Source: Bacillota bacterium (GTDB taxonomy: Bacteria > Bacillota > Clostridia > Christensenellales > Aristaeellaceae). From it: 5,948 bases of DNA. The stretch spans positions 1 through 5,948 of the forward strand of contig JAEYPB010000053.1 of NCBI GenBank assembly GCA_023411175.1, given 5' to 3'. A program made the translations under genes and the position numbers. The notes under the pieces were generated by a model, which worked only from the letters and a program-made list of their open reading frames with translations, was not told the origin of the DNA and did not search any database. Positions 1 through 5,903 of this stretch are shown one piece after another (within the stretch, counting starts at the first letter, position 1; the number at the start of each line of letters is the position of its first letter).

Positions 1-21
1 GTACCCCCATCCGGGGACGGG

Positions 22-55
22 CGCGGACCCATTGGGCTTCGCGTAAATTTATTTT
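22..55 (+). terminator. Candidate intrinsic terminator or leader attenuator upstream of cdaA
   Basis: The arms CGCGGACCC (22-30) and GGGCTTCGCG (34-43) pair over nine positions, with one G-T wobble and one bulged C (37), around an ATT loop. An AT-rich stretch, TAAATTTATTTT (44-55), follows. This is the shape of a rho-independent terminator, although the T tract is interrupted by A residues. It ends only about 12 bases before the cdaA ribosome-binding site. It could end an upstream gene outside the window, or act as a leader attenuator for cdaA. I see no good promoter between it and the cdaA start. Confidence 0.4.
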
Positions 56-75
56 GAAAGGGGCGTGGAGAAACC

Positions 76-942
76 ATGACCTTCATGAGTGGCCTCTGGC
101 AGCAGTTTCTCTCGCTCTTCTCGAACCTTTTTGTGCGCCCGGACTGGCGCAACATCCTGGATGTGACCATCGTTTCGGTGCTCGTCTACCAGCTCATCAG
201 GGCGCTGGCGCACACGCGGGCGAACACCGTCCTGAAAGGCGTTTTCATCGTCATCCTGGTCACGGGGCTTTCGGAGCTTTTGCAGCTCAACGCCCTCAAT
301 TGGCTGCTTCTTCAGATGCTCAACATCGGCGCGCTGCTTCTGGTCATCCTGTTTCAGCCGGAGATCCGGCGCGGATTGGATCAGCTGGGGCGCTCCCGCT
401 GGCGCTTGCTCCTTGGCACCGCGAAGGATGGGAAGACATCCGAAAAAGTGGCGCAGGAGATTACAGCCGCCCTCGTCAACCTCTCCAAGCGGCGCGTGGG
501 CGCGCTGGTGGTGATCGAGCGGGGTACGGGCCTAAACGACGTGGTCGCCAGCGGCACCGCCATCGACGCGGAGGTCTCTCAGCCGCTGATTGAAAACCTG
601 TTCGAGCCCAACACGCCCCTGCACGACGGCGCAATGGTCATTTCCGGAATGCGCATCGCGGCTGCCGCCTGTATCCTGCAGCTGTCGGACGACAATTCCA
701 TCAGCCGCGAGCTGGGCACCCGGCACCGCGCCGCCATCGGCATATCGGAATCCACCGACTCCGTTGCGCTGATCGTATCCGAAGAGACGGGCATCATTTC
801 CGTAGCCCGCGGCGGACGGCTGACGCGCCACCTGGATGCGAAATCGCTCACCAATACGCTGACGGAGCTGTTCACCCCCGCGGACGCGGTCTCGCTCTCC
901 TCGATCTTCCGGCGGAAGGAGGGCGGCCATGAGGGTGAATAG
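76..942 (+). CDS. cdaA: Membrane diadenylate cyclase CdaA (c-di-AMP synthase)
   Basis: This enzyme condenses two ATP into cyclic di-AMP, the second messenger that controls potassium and osmolyte transport and cell-wall homeostasis in Gram-positive bacteria. The 288-residue length fits the CdaA (DacA/YbbP) family. Three hydrophobic segments at about residues 26-43, 51-67 and 74-93 are followed by the characteristic FQPEIRR stretch (93-99). A cytoplasmic DAC (DisA_N) domain spans about 120-260. The catalytic DGA motif is at 184-186 within LHDGAMVISG, and the RHR motif is at 216-218 followed by AAIGISE. SEETG (235-239) is also family-typical. The start at 76 is chosen because GGAG (67-70) sits 5 bases upstream; an in-frame ATG at 85 is a less likely alternative. 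The last 14 bases overlap cdaR. No key residue is missing, so the enzyme should be active. Confidence 0.96.
   Translation: MTFMSGLWQQFLSLFSNLFVRPDWRNILDVTIVSVLVYQLIRALAHTRANTVLKGVFIVILVTGLSELLQLNALNWLLLQMLNIGALLLVILFQPEIRRGLDQLGRSRWRLLLGTAKDGKTSEKVAQEITAALVNLSKRRVGALVVIERGTGLNDVVASGTAIDAEVSQPLIENLFEPNTPLHDGAMVISGMRIAAAACILQLSDDNSISRELGTRHRAAIGISESTDSVALIVSEETGIISVARGGRLTRHLDAKSLTNTLTELFTPADAVSLSSIFRRKEGGHEGE
916..923 (+). promoter_or_regulatory. Shine-Dalgarno site of cdaR inside the cdaA coding region
   Basis: AAGGAGGG lies 5 bases before the ATG at 929 and is a near-perfect anti-16S match. It is embedded in the last codons of cdaA. It fixes the cdaR start and implies independent or coupled re-initiation despite the 14-base gene overlap. 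Confidence 0.8.
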
Positions 943-2215
943 GACGGACATCAAAAAGCTCCTGCCCCACATCTGGAAGGGGCTGACCCACAACATCGGC
1001 TTTAAACTCCTGAGCGTCGTGATCGCGCTGGCGCTCTGGGGCTATGTGCTCTACGCGAACCCGTCGATCACCCGTGAAAAGACGCTCTCCGGCGTGAGCA
1101 TTACGGTCAGCGGCCAGTCGGTTCTGTCCAGCCGCCTCCTTGCGCTATCCACGGACCTGGACAGCGTGCTCTCGTCTGCAAGGGTGACCGTCCGCGTTTC
1201 ACAGTCTGCCTTTCCGCTGGTGTCCACCGACAATGTGAGCGTGGAGCTGGATTTGTCGAGCCTCCGCGGCACCGGAACGCAGACGGTGCGGCTGCGCGCG
1301 TCCACTACCTACGGCACTGTCACGCAGGTCTGGCCGGAATCGGTGGAGCTGGAGGTTGAAAAGCTCGACCAGCGCTACGTGCCCGTCAACCCGGTGATCA
1401 CAGGCACCCGCATTGATGGCTACTGGTACAACTTCAGCCGGGTTAACCCGTCCCAGATCACGGTTTCCGGGCCGACTTCGCTCGTGCAGAAGGTGTCCTA
1501 CGCGGAGGTGGATGTGGACGTGACCGGCCGCACCGCCGCCGGCAGCCGCGTAGAGCAGCTGCGCCTGGTCGACGCCCACGGAGATGCCGTGGAGGCCGAT
1601 TACGCGCTTTCGCGCTCCACAAACTCCGCCACCGTGACCGTGGACATCTACCCCACCAAGCAGATCGAGGTGGTGGCAACGCCCGCAGAATCGGTGCTGG
1701 GAGACGTTCGGCGCGGCTATACGCTGGAATCGCTGGACGTCAATCCGAATACGGTGATGATCGCGGCGGACCAGTCGCTGCTCGACACGCTGGACCACCT
1801 CGCCATCGAGCCTGTGGACGTGTCCGGCGCCGACCGGACGTTCACCCAGATCGCGAACATTGCAATGCTCAAGGATATCAAGAATCTATCCAGCGATCAG
1901 GTCTCGGTTACGGTCAACATCGTCGAGCAGGTGCAGACCCGCCGCTATACCAATCTTGAGGCGTCGCTCACGGGGCTGAGCGATGGTCTCTCTGCCAGCT
2001 GGAGGTCTCCGAGGCTGGAGGTCAAGCTCAGCGGCCCCTACTCTCAGGTGCAGTCGCTGTCCCGGAACGACCTGATCGCCTGGGTGGATCTGACCGGTTA
2101 TGGGGCGGGTACGTATGATCTGCCCGTTCAGGTCACGATAGACAATTATCCTGATCTGAGCATCACCGTAGACCCGGCGACCGTTCGCGTGACGCTGACC
2201 GAAAAGGCCAGCTGA
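929..2215 (+). CDS. cdaR: YbbR-domain protein CdaR, predicted regulator of CdaA
   Basis: CdaR (YbbR) is a membrane-anchored extracytoplasmic protein that binds CdaA and modulates c-di-AMP synthesis. This 428-residue protein has a short basic cytoplasmic N-terminus, one transmembrane helix at about 24-43 and a long beta-rich outer region. I can divide the outer region into four YbbR-like repeats at about 52-146, 150-240, 244-333 and 337-425. Recurring features are an initial 'SGVSITV' or 'LTGL' type strand, an xPxxVxVSGP-like turn (for example NPSQITVSGP, 173-182; NPNTVMIAA, 272-280; RLEVKLSGP, 362-370) and a VDVS/VDLTG strand. Four repeats fit the usual CdaR layout. It overlaps cdaA by 14 bases and so is almost certainly co-transcribed. 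The glmM gene that follows cdaR in Bacillus and many relatives is not next here. Family assignment is strong; a regulatory effect on this particular CdaA is inferred from the family. Confidence 0.92.
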   Translation: MRVNRTDIKKLLPHIWKGLTHNIGFKLLSVVIALALWGYVLYANPSITREKTLSGVSITVSGQSVLSSRLLALSTDLDSVLSSARVTVRVSQSAFPLVSTDNVSVELDLSSLRGTGTQTVRLRASTTYGTVTQVWPESVELEVEKLDQRYVPVNPVITGTRIDGYWYNFSRVNPSQITVSGPTSLVQKVSYAEVDVDVTGRTAAGSRVEQLRLVDAHGDAVEADYALSRSTNSATVTVDIYPTKQIEVVATPAESVLGDVRRGYTLESLDVNPNTVMIAADQSLLDTLDHLAIEPVDVSGADRTFTQIANIAMLKDIKNLSSDQVSVTVNIVEQVQTRRYTNLEASLTGLSDGLSASWRSPRLEVKLSGPYSQVQSLSRNDLIAWVDLTGYGAGTYDLPVQVTIDNYPDLSITVDPATVRVTLTEKAS

Positions 2216-2255
2216 CGGAACGCGCCAAATCTGTCCGCGCAGTTTACCGTTTTTT
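2215..2255 (+). terminator. Probable intrinsic terminator of the cdaAR unit
   Basis: An imperfect 11-bp stem can form: ACGG, AAC and GCGC (2215-2225) pair with GCGC (2237-2240), GTT (2242-2244) and CCGT (2247-2250). There is a 1-base and a 2-base bulge on the right side and an 11-base loop. It is followed directly by a run of T to 2255 (six T counting the base-paired T2250). It starts at the cdaR stop codon and ends just before a promoter for the next gene, which fits a boundary between two transcription units. The bulges make its strength uncertain. Confidence 0.5.
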
Positions 2256-2257
2256 CG

Positions 2258-2286
2258 TTGGAACCGGGCGCGCATCATCGTACAAT
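2258..2286 (+). promoter_or_regulatory. Sigma-A-type promoter of the acidic protein/ATPase/GT-C unit
   Basis: A -35 box TTGGAA (2258-2263, 4 of 6 consensus matches) and a -10 box TACAAT (2281-2286, 5 of 6) are separated by exactly 17 bases. They lie in a 118-base gap that is otherwise GC-rich. Transcription would start at about 2293, giving a leader of roughly 40 bases before the ATG at 2334. TGGCA (2286-2290) and TGCCA (2297-2301) form a short inverted repeat across the predicted start point and could be an operator, but this is weak. Confidence 0.6.
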
Positions 2287-2320
2287 GGCAAGGGGCTGCC
2301 AAATGGCGTGAACGGGGGCA

Positions 2321-2328
2321 GGAAGGGG
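2321..2328 (+). promoter_or_regulatory. Ribosome-binding site setting the start of the acidic membrane protein
   Basis: GGAAGGGG lies 5 bases before the ATG at 2334. It supports the + strand reading and this start, which matters because a long open frame also runs on the opposite strand across the whole gene. Confidence 0.7.
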
Positions 2329-2333
2329 TACTT

Positions 2334-3275
2334 ATGCAACAAACCGCGTTTACTGATTCTTTCATCAAAGGCATGTTGGGCTGGATCCGCTGGATCGCCA
2401 GCTCCATTGCCAACCTCTTTCAGTCCGGTTCCGGTGCCTCCGGCGGCACATCCTTTCTTTCGTGGTTTGCCGGGAATTGGATCAAAATCCTGCTGGTCCT
2501 GATCGTCGTCGGCGTTCTGGTCGACTGGGTTGTGTGGATGGCCCGGTGGCGGCCCTACTGGGTTTGGTTTCGGAAGCGCCGCATCCTCCTGGACAACGAG
2601 GTGGATGACATCGACGACGACGACCTGATGATGCACTACGAGGACATGGGCCGACCCCGCGCGCGGCGCGGCCGCGCCGATGCGTATGCGGACGACCTGG
2701 ACGAATTTGACGACGGAGAGCCGCTGGACGACTTCGACGAGGACTACGATGATCGGGACGGCGGGCATTACGACGACCGTTACGAGGAAGAGCCGGACGT
2801 CGAGGAAGACGGCGATCTCGATGGCGGCAACTTTGACGCGCTTTACGGAGCCCGCGGGAAGCGCGGCGCGGGTGCGGAACCCGCCGCTGCGGACCCGGAC
2901 GGCGAGGCCGCTGAAGAGCCGGATGAGGACGACGACCTGCCGCCTGCCCGTAAATCTGGACGCGCTCCGGCGCGCAAGAAGCTCTTCGCACGCCGCCGCG
3001 AAAGCGCGGCGGACGCGGAAGACCCGTTCAGCATCGAGGGCGATTTCTTTGACGATTTGGGCGAGGACCCGATGGACGACGTCGTGATTCACCGCCGCAG
3101 GCGGCCCGATGTGCGCGACGATCAGGATACGTCCGTTTATCAACGGCCCGCCTTCCTTCCGGGGGACGAGCCCGGGGCTGTGCGCGGCGCGGATGAGGAC
3201 GAGGGCTGGCACAGCGGCTACACCCAGCGCAGCGTGGAGCGCGGCAAGCGCAGAAAGCGGGATGCCGGCGCATGA
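2334..3275 (+). CDS. Single-pass membrane protein with long acidic cytoplasmic tail, unknown function
   Basis: I do not recognise this 313-residue protein as a named family. An amphipathic or weakly hydrophobic segment (about 7-30) is followed by a Gly/Ser linker (31-40) and one clear transmembrane helix (about 50-70). A Trp/Arg-rich membrane-edge stretch with RWR (71-73) and FRKRR (79-83) comes next. By the positive-inside rule this places the C-terminal 230 residues in the cytoplasm. The tail looks disordered. It is extremely rich in Asp/Glu from 88 to 165 (including DDIDDDD, 91-97), then mixed acidic and basic, with Arg clusters at 220-222 and 254-257 and a KRRKR end (305-309). It has its own promoter and a good ribosome-binding site. 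Its stop overlaps the start of the downstream ATPase (ATGA), which suggests coupled synthesis and perhaps physical partnership. A scaffold or membrane-recruitment role is a guess from the architecture only. Confidence 0.8.
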   Translation: MQQTAFTDSFIKGMLGWIRWIASSIANLFQSGSGASGGTSFLSWFAGNWIKILLVLIVVGVLVDWVVWMARWRPYWVWFRKRRILLDNEVDDIDDDDLMMHYEDMGRPRARRGRADAYADDLDEFDDGEPLDDFDEDYDDRDGGHYDDRYEEEPDVEEDGDLDGGNFDALYGARGKRGAGAEPAAADPDGEAAEEPDEDDDLPPARKSGRAPARKKLFARRRESAADAEDPFSIEGDFFDDLGEDPMDDVVIHRRRRPDVRDDQDTSVYQRPAFLPGDEPGAVRGADEDEGWHSGYTQRSVERGKRRKRDAGA

Positions 3276-3955
3276 CACAGTTTGAACCCTGGCGCGGGAA
3301 CCGGATCAAGGCGGTGGTCGGACACTACGGCAGCGGCAAGACCGAGATCGCGATGGCGCTGGCCATTCTGGCGGCGGACGCGGGACTTCGGGTAAAGGTC
3401 GCGGATCTTGACATTGTGAACCCCTTTTTCAGAAGCGCGGAGCAGGAGGCGGCGCTCCGGGACAAGGGCGTCGGGCTGATCGCGCCGCCCTACGCGCTGA
3501 CCGGCGTGGATCTTCCGGTGCTGCCCGCCGAGGTGCAGTCCGTCTTTGACGACCCATCGATGCATGCCGTGCTGGACGCGGGCGGGGAGGAGGCGGGCGC
3601 GGCGGCGCTGGGGCGCTACAAGCCCTGGTTTGACCGAAGCGGCTGCGACCTTTACTATGTCGTGAACATATTCCGGCCCTTCTCGGAGGACGCCGGGCAG
3701 ATCGTCGCTCAGATGGAGCGCATCGCGCACCGAGCGCGGCTCGCGCCCGCCGGGCTGATCAACAACGCCAATTTGGGCGCGTGGACCGAGCCGGAGCACC
3801 TGATCGAGGGGCACCGCGTGCTGACGCAGGTCTCGGAGCGCACCGGCATTCCGGTGGTCACCGCCGCCGGAGAAGCCCGTGTGCTAAAGGCTCTGACCCT
3901 CGAGGTTCCGGCGCTGCCGCTGAACCTATTGCTCAAGCCCGAATGGATGGACTGA
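3272..3955 (+). CDS. MinD/ParA-like P-loop ATPase (SIMIBI class), substrate unknown
   Basis: This 227-residue soluble protein is a small nucleotide-binding ATPase. The Walker A loop is GHYGSGKT (17-24). A following strand carries VADLDIVNP (43-51), which resembles the Walker A' aspartates of MinD/ParA/Mrp proteins. A VLDAGGEE strand (100-107) fits the Walker B/switch II position (D102-x-G-G). GLINNANL (161-168) resembles the Asn-bearing base-recognition loop. The ParA/MinD signature lysine (KGGxGKT) is replaced by His18, so it is not a canonical deviant-Walker ATPase. From memory, similar proteins are common in Clostridia and are annotated only as ATP-binding proteins. The start overlaps the preceding stop by 4 bases with no strong ribosome-binding site, so translation is probably coupled to the acidic membrane protein. 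No membrane-targeting C-terminal helix like that of MinD is obvious, and the protein ends in KPEWMD. The fold is well supported; the role is unknown. Confidence 0.85.
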   Translation: MTQFEPWRGNRIKAVVGHYGSGKTEIAMALAILAADAGLRVKVADLDIVNPFFRSAEQEAALRDKGVGLIAPPYALTGVDLPVLPAEVQSVFDDPSMHAVLDAGGEEAGAAALGRYKPWFDRSGCDLYYVVNIFRPFSEDAGQIVAQMERIAHRARLAPAGLINNANLGAWTEPEHLIEGHRVLTQVSERTGIPVVTAAGEARVLKALTLEVPALPLNLLLKPEWMD

Positions 3956-3958
3956 TCG

Positions 3959-5227
3959 ATGGACGTTTTTGAAAAATTTCTCGCGCTGACGCTGCCCGCC
4001 GTGACGACACTCGCGGCGGTCGCGCTGCTTATAGCCTATCTTTTCAGGTATTTTTTGCCGGTTTTCCAAGGCGCGTCCGAACCCGCGGCTCGGCGCGCGC
4101 GCGGGCTTCACGGCGCGAAGCTTCTGGGCTGGATCGCGCTGTGGGTCGTGGTGTCGCGCCTTTTTTTGTACCTGATCGGACTGATCGGCTGCGCCGCGAC
4201 AGGGCAGGTCGAAGGGTATCTTGCAAATCCCGGCGCCTATTGGGTGCGCTGGGACGCCAATCACTACCTGGGTTTGGCAGAAAACTGGTATGTGAACGAG
4301 GGCGACCCGCGCTTTCACATCGTCTTCTACCCGCTCTATCCGCTGGCGGTGCGTGTTTTGCGGCCGTTGTTCTTTGGCGATACCGTTCTGGCCGCCGTTT
4401 TTTTGTCCAACGTCTTTCTCATAGCCTCCTGCTGGGCGCTCTATGAGCTCGCCCGCGCGCAATACGGCGACCGCGGGGCCCGGCGCGCGGTGCGCCTGCT
4501 TCTCCTTTTTCCCACGTCGCTCTACCTGTCCGTTCCGTACAGCGAGTCAATTTTTCTGATGCTGACGCTCCTTGCCGTGCTTGCTGCGCGCCGGGACCGC
4601 ATCTGGCTGGCGGTCCTGATCGGCGCGCTGGCCAGCGCATCGCGCATTCAGGGTCTGATTACCGCGATTCCTGTGTTTTACGAGGCGCTGCGCCTGGAAG
4701 CGGGCGACGGAAGGCCGAGACCCGCACGGGTGCTCGCCCGGGTGGCGCAGGTGTCCTTGATCGCGCTGGGCTTTGGCGCATACCTGCTTCTGAACCTGCA
4801 GGTGACCGGCAATCCCTTTCAGTTTCTGATCTACCAGCGCGAGCACTGGAGCCAGACGATGGGCAGTGTCTGGAACACGCTCCAGTACACGATTGAAAAC
4901 GCGTTTCACTACGCGAGCATCCCCGCGCGGCAGGGCATATGGATCCCGCAGCTCGTTTCGATCGTCATAGCGTTTGTGATGATGCTTTCGACATGGCGGC
5001 GTGCGCATCCAGCAGACGGCGCGTATGCGCTGGTCTACGCCTGGGTGTCCTTTTCGCCCACATGGCTTTTGTCCGCTCCGAGGTATCTGATGGCGATGTA
5101 TGCGCTGTACCCGATGCTGGCTGTCTTGACGCGAGATCGCTATCGCGAAGGGGCTGTCTATGCCATTTGCGCCGCCGGAACGGTCTACTGCGTCATGCAG
5201 TATGCGGTGTTTGGAAACCTTCTGTGA
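3959..5227 (+). CDS. PIG-V-like GT-C glycosyltransferase, multi-pass membrane protein
   Basis: This is a probable polyprenyl-phosphate-sugar-dependent glycosyltransferase of the GT-C fold, related to the PIG-V (GPI mannosyltransferase 2) family. The 422-residue length is normal for bacterial members. I see about ten hydrophobic segments. Family-like motifs are RWDANHYLGLAENWY (97-111) in the first outer loop, where D99 is the likely catalytic acid; IVFYPLYPLAVR (121-132); LLFPTSLYLSVPYSES (182-197); a helix ending ASASRIQGL (225-233); and SAPRYLMAMYALYPMLA (372-388) near the C-terminus. An extra hydrophobic helix (about 13-36) and an Arg-rich loop precede the usual first helix. The start at 3959 leaves a 3-base gap after the ATPase stop and has only a weak GGATGG-type site upstream, so translation is probably coupled. 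GPI anchors are eukaryotic and archaeal, so the acceptor here is more likely a lipid carrier, envelope glycan or protein. The sugar and acceptor cannot be read from the sequence. Confidence 0.85.
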   Translation: MDVFEKFLALTLPAVTTLAAVALLIAYLFRYFLPVFQGASEPAARRARGLHGAKLLGWIALWVVVSRLFLYLIGLIGCAATGQVEGYLANPGAYWVRWDANHYLGLAENWYVNEGDPRFHIVFYPLYPLAVRVLRPLFFGDTVLAAVFLSNVFLIASCWALYELARAQYGDRGARRAVRLLLLFPTSLYLSVPYSESIFLMLTLLAVLAARRDRIWLAVLIGALASASRIQGLITAIPVFYEALRLEAGDGRPRPARVLARVAQVSLIALGFGAYLLLNLQVTGNPFQFLIYQREHWSQTMGSVWNTLQYTIENAFHYASIPARQGIWIPQLVSIVIAFVMMLSTWRRAHPADGAYALVYAWVSFSPTWLLSAPRYLMAMYALYPMLAVLTRDRYREGAVYAICAAGTVYCVMQYAVFGNLL

Positions 5228-5237
5228 CGGGTATAAC
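5211..5237 (+). promoter_or_regulatory. Weak candidate promoter of the TlpA-like gene
   Basis: TTGGAA (5211-5216) and TATAAC (5232-5237, 5 of 6 matches to the -10 consensus) are 15 bases apart, shorter than the preferred 16-18. The pair overlaps the end of the GT-C gene. The same TTGGAA box occurs in the promoter at 2258. It could give the thioredoxin-like gene its own transcript, but read-through from upstream is equally possible because I see no terminator in the 40-base gap. Confidence 0.3.
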
Positions 5238-5249
5238 CCAGTAAAGAGT

Positions 5250-5260
5250 AGGAAAGGCGG
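5250..5260 (+). promoter_or_regulatory. Ribosome-binding site deciding the TlpA-like start
   Basis: AGGAAAGGCGG ends 7 bases before the ATG at 5268. That ATG opens a typical signal peptide (MKKFYLILLAAA). The frame is open back to 5160, but that extension lies inside the GT-C gene and would put hydrophilic residues ahead of the signal peptide, so 5268 is preferred. Confidence 0.75.
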
Positions 5261-5267
5261 AACAAGC

Positions 5268-5903
5268 ATGAAAAAGTTTTACCTCATTTTGCTGGCCGCG
5301 GCGCTTGTGTTGACAGCCATCGTGGTGGCTGCGGAGACCGCGCCGGTTGCGGAGCCCACCGAGGCCCCTTCGGCGGAAGCCACCCAGGCCCCGGAGGATG
5401 CCACCCCTGCGGAGGAAGCCGCGCCGGAGGCGTCTGCCGCGCCCATGGAAACCATCATCGGCGCGTTTTCAACCGTTGACCTTGACGGAAACGCCGTGGA
5501 CAGCAACATCTTTTCCAAGAGCAAGCTGACAATGGTCAACGTGTGGGGCACCTTCTGTCCGCCCTGCATTGAGGAAATCCCGCATCTGGCAAAGCTGGAC
5601 GGGGAGATCGAAGATTTCCAGGTGCTGGGCATTCTGGGCGACGCGGGCTCGAAGGGCGCGCTCTATGACAAGAACGTGGAGCTCGGCAAGGAGATCCTCA
5701 CAAAGTCCGAGGCAGCCTATGTGAACGTGGTGCCGGATGATATCATAAACAGCAAGATGATGGCCTACATCACCGCCTATCCCACCAGCTTCTTCATGGA
5801 TCAGAACGGGCAGATCGTCGGCAAGGCGATCGTTGGCTCCATGAGCTATGACGATTGGAAAAACGTTATCACGCAGAAGATGGCCGAGGTTGAAGCGGCC
5901 TGA
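5268..5903 (+). CDS. Exported TlpA-family thioredoxin-like disulfide oxidoreductase
   Basis: This 211-residue protein is predicted to be exported and to carry out thiol-disulfide exchange outside the membrane. It has an N-terminal signal sequence (KK at 2-3, hydrophobic core about 5-20, possible VAA cleavage site near 20-22). There is no lipobox cysteine, so it is either secreted or held by an uncleaved signal anchor. A low-complexity Pro/Ala/Glu linker (23-60) acts as a spacer. The TlpA/thioredoxin domain covers about 62-211: a strand with TMVNVWGTFCPPC (88-100) holding the CPPC active site (C97, C100), EEIPHLAKL (102-110), and the cis-proline loop in AYPTSFFMDQNGQIVG (170-185), with P172. 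Only the two active-site cysteines are present. TlpA-like proteins usually receive electrons from a CcdA-type membrane partner or an iron-sulfur membrane protein; none is in the window, although it could lie downstream. Oxidative versus reductive direction cannot be decided from sequence. Confidence 0.92.
   Translation: MKKFYLILLAAALVLTAIVVAAETAPVAEPTEAPSAEATQAPEDATPAEEAAPEASAAPMETIIGAFSTVDLDGNAVDSNIFSKSKLTMVNVWGTFCPPCIEEIPHLAKLDGEIEDFQVLGILGDAGSKGALYDKNVELGKEILTKSEAAYVNVVPDDIINSKMMAYITAYPTSFFMDQNGQIVGKAIVGSMSYDDWKNVITQKMAEVEAA

Noticed and set aside
54..593. Open frame on the + strand (179 codons) in another frame of cdaA
   Set aside because: Ala/Arg/His-rich shadow of the DAC gene; cdaA carries the DGA and RHR motifs and the better ribosome-binding site.
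1199..1798. Open frame on the - strand (199 codons) opposite cdaR
   Set aside because: His/Arg/Gly/Val-rich sequence without a domain, antisense to clear YbbR repeats.
2598..2790. GAC/GAT-rich stretch that looks like a short tandem repeat
   Set aside because: The repetition follows from consecutive Asp/Glu codons; there is no fixed period or spacer, so it is not a CRISPR array or a true DNA repeat.
2244..3278. Long open frame on the - strand (344 codons) covering the whole acidic protein gene
   Set aside because: It is the mirror of GAC/GAG-rich codons, giving Val/Leu/Arg-rich low-complexity sequence with no recognisable domain. No ribosome-binding site precedes its start, whereas the + strand gene has a promoter, a good ribosome-binding site, a membrane helix and an ATGA junction.
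5229..5239. GGGT-ATA-ACCC inverted repeat between the GT-C and TlpA-like genes
   Set aside because: Only four base pairs with a 3-base loop and no T run, so it is too weak to call a terminator.
5160..5267. Upstream in-frame extension of the TlpA-like gene
   Set aside because: It overlaps the GT-C coding region and would place a hydrophilic segment before a normal signal peptide; the ATG at 5268 has a strong ribosome-binding site.
4547..5269. Open frame on the - strand (240 codons) opposite the GT-C gene
   Set aside because: It lies antisense to a gene with clear PIG-V-like motifs and shows no domain; it is a by-product of high GC content.
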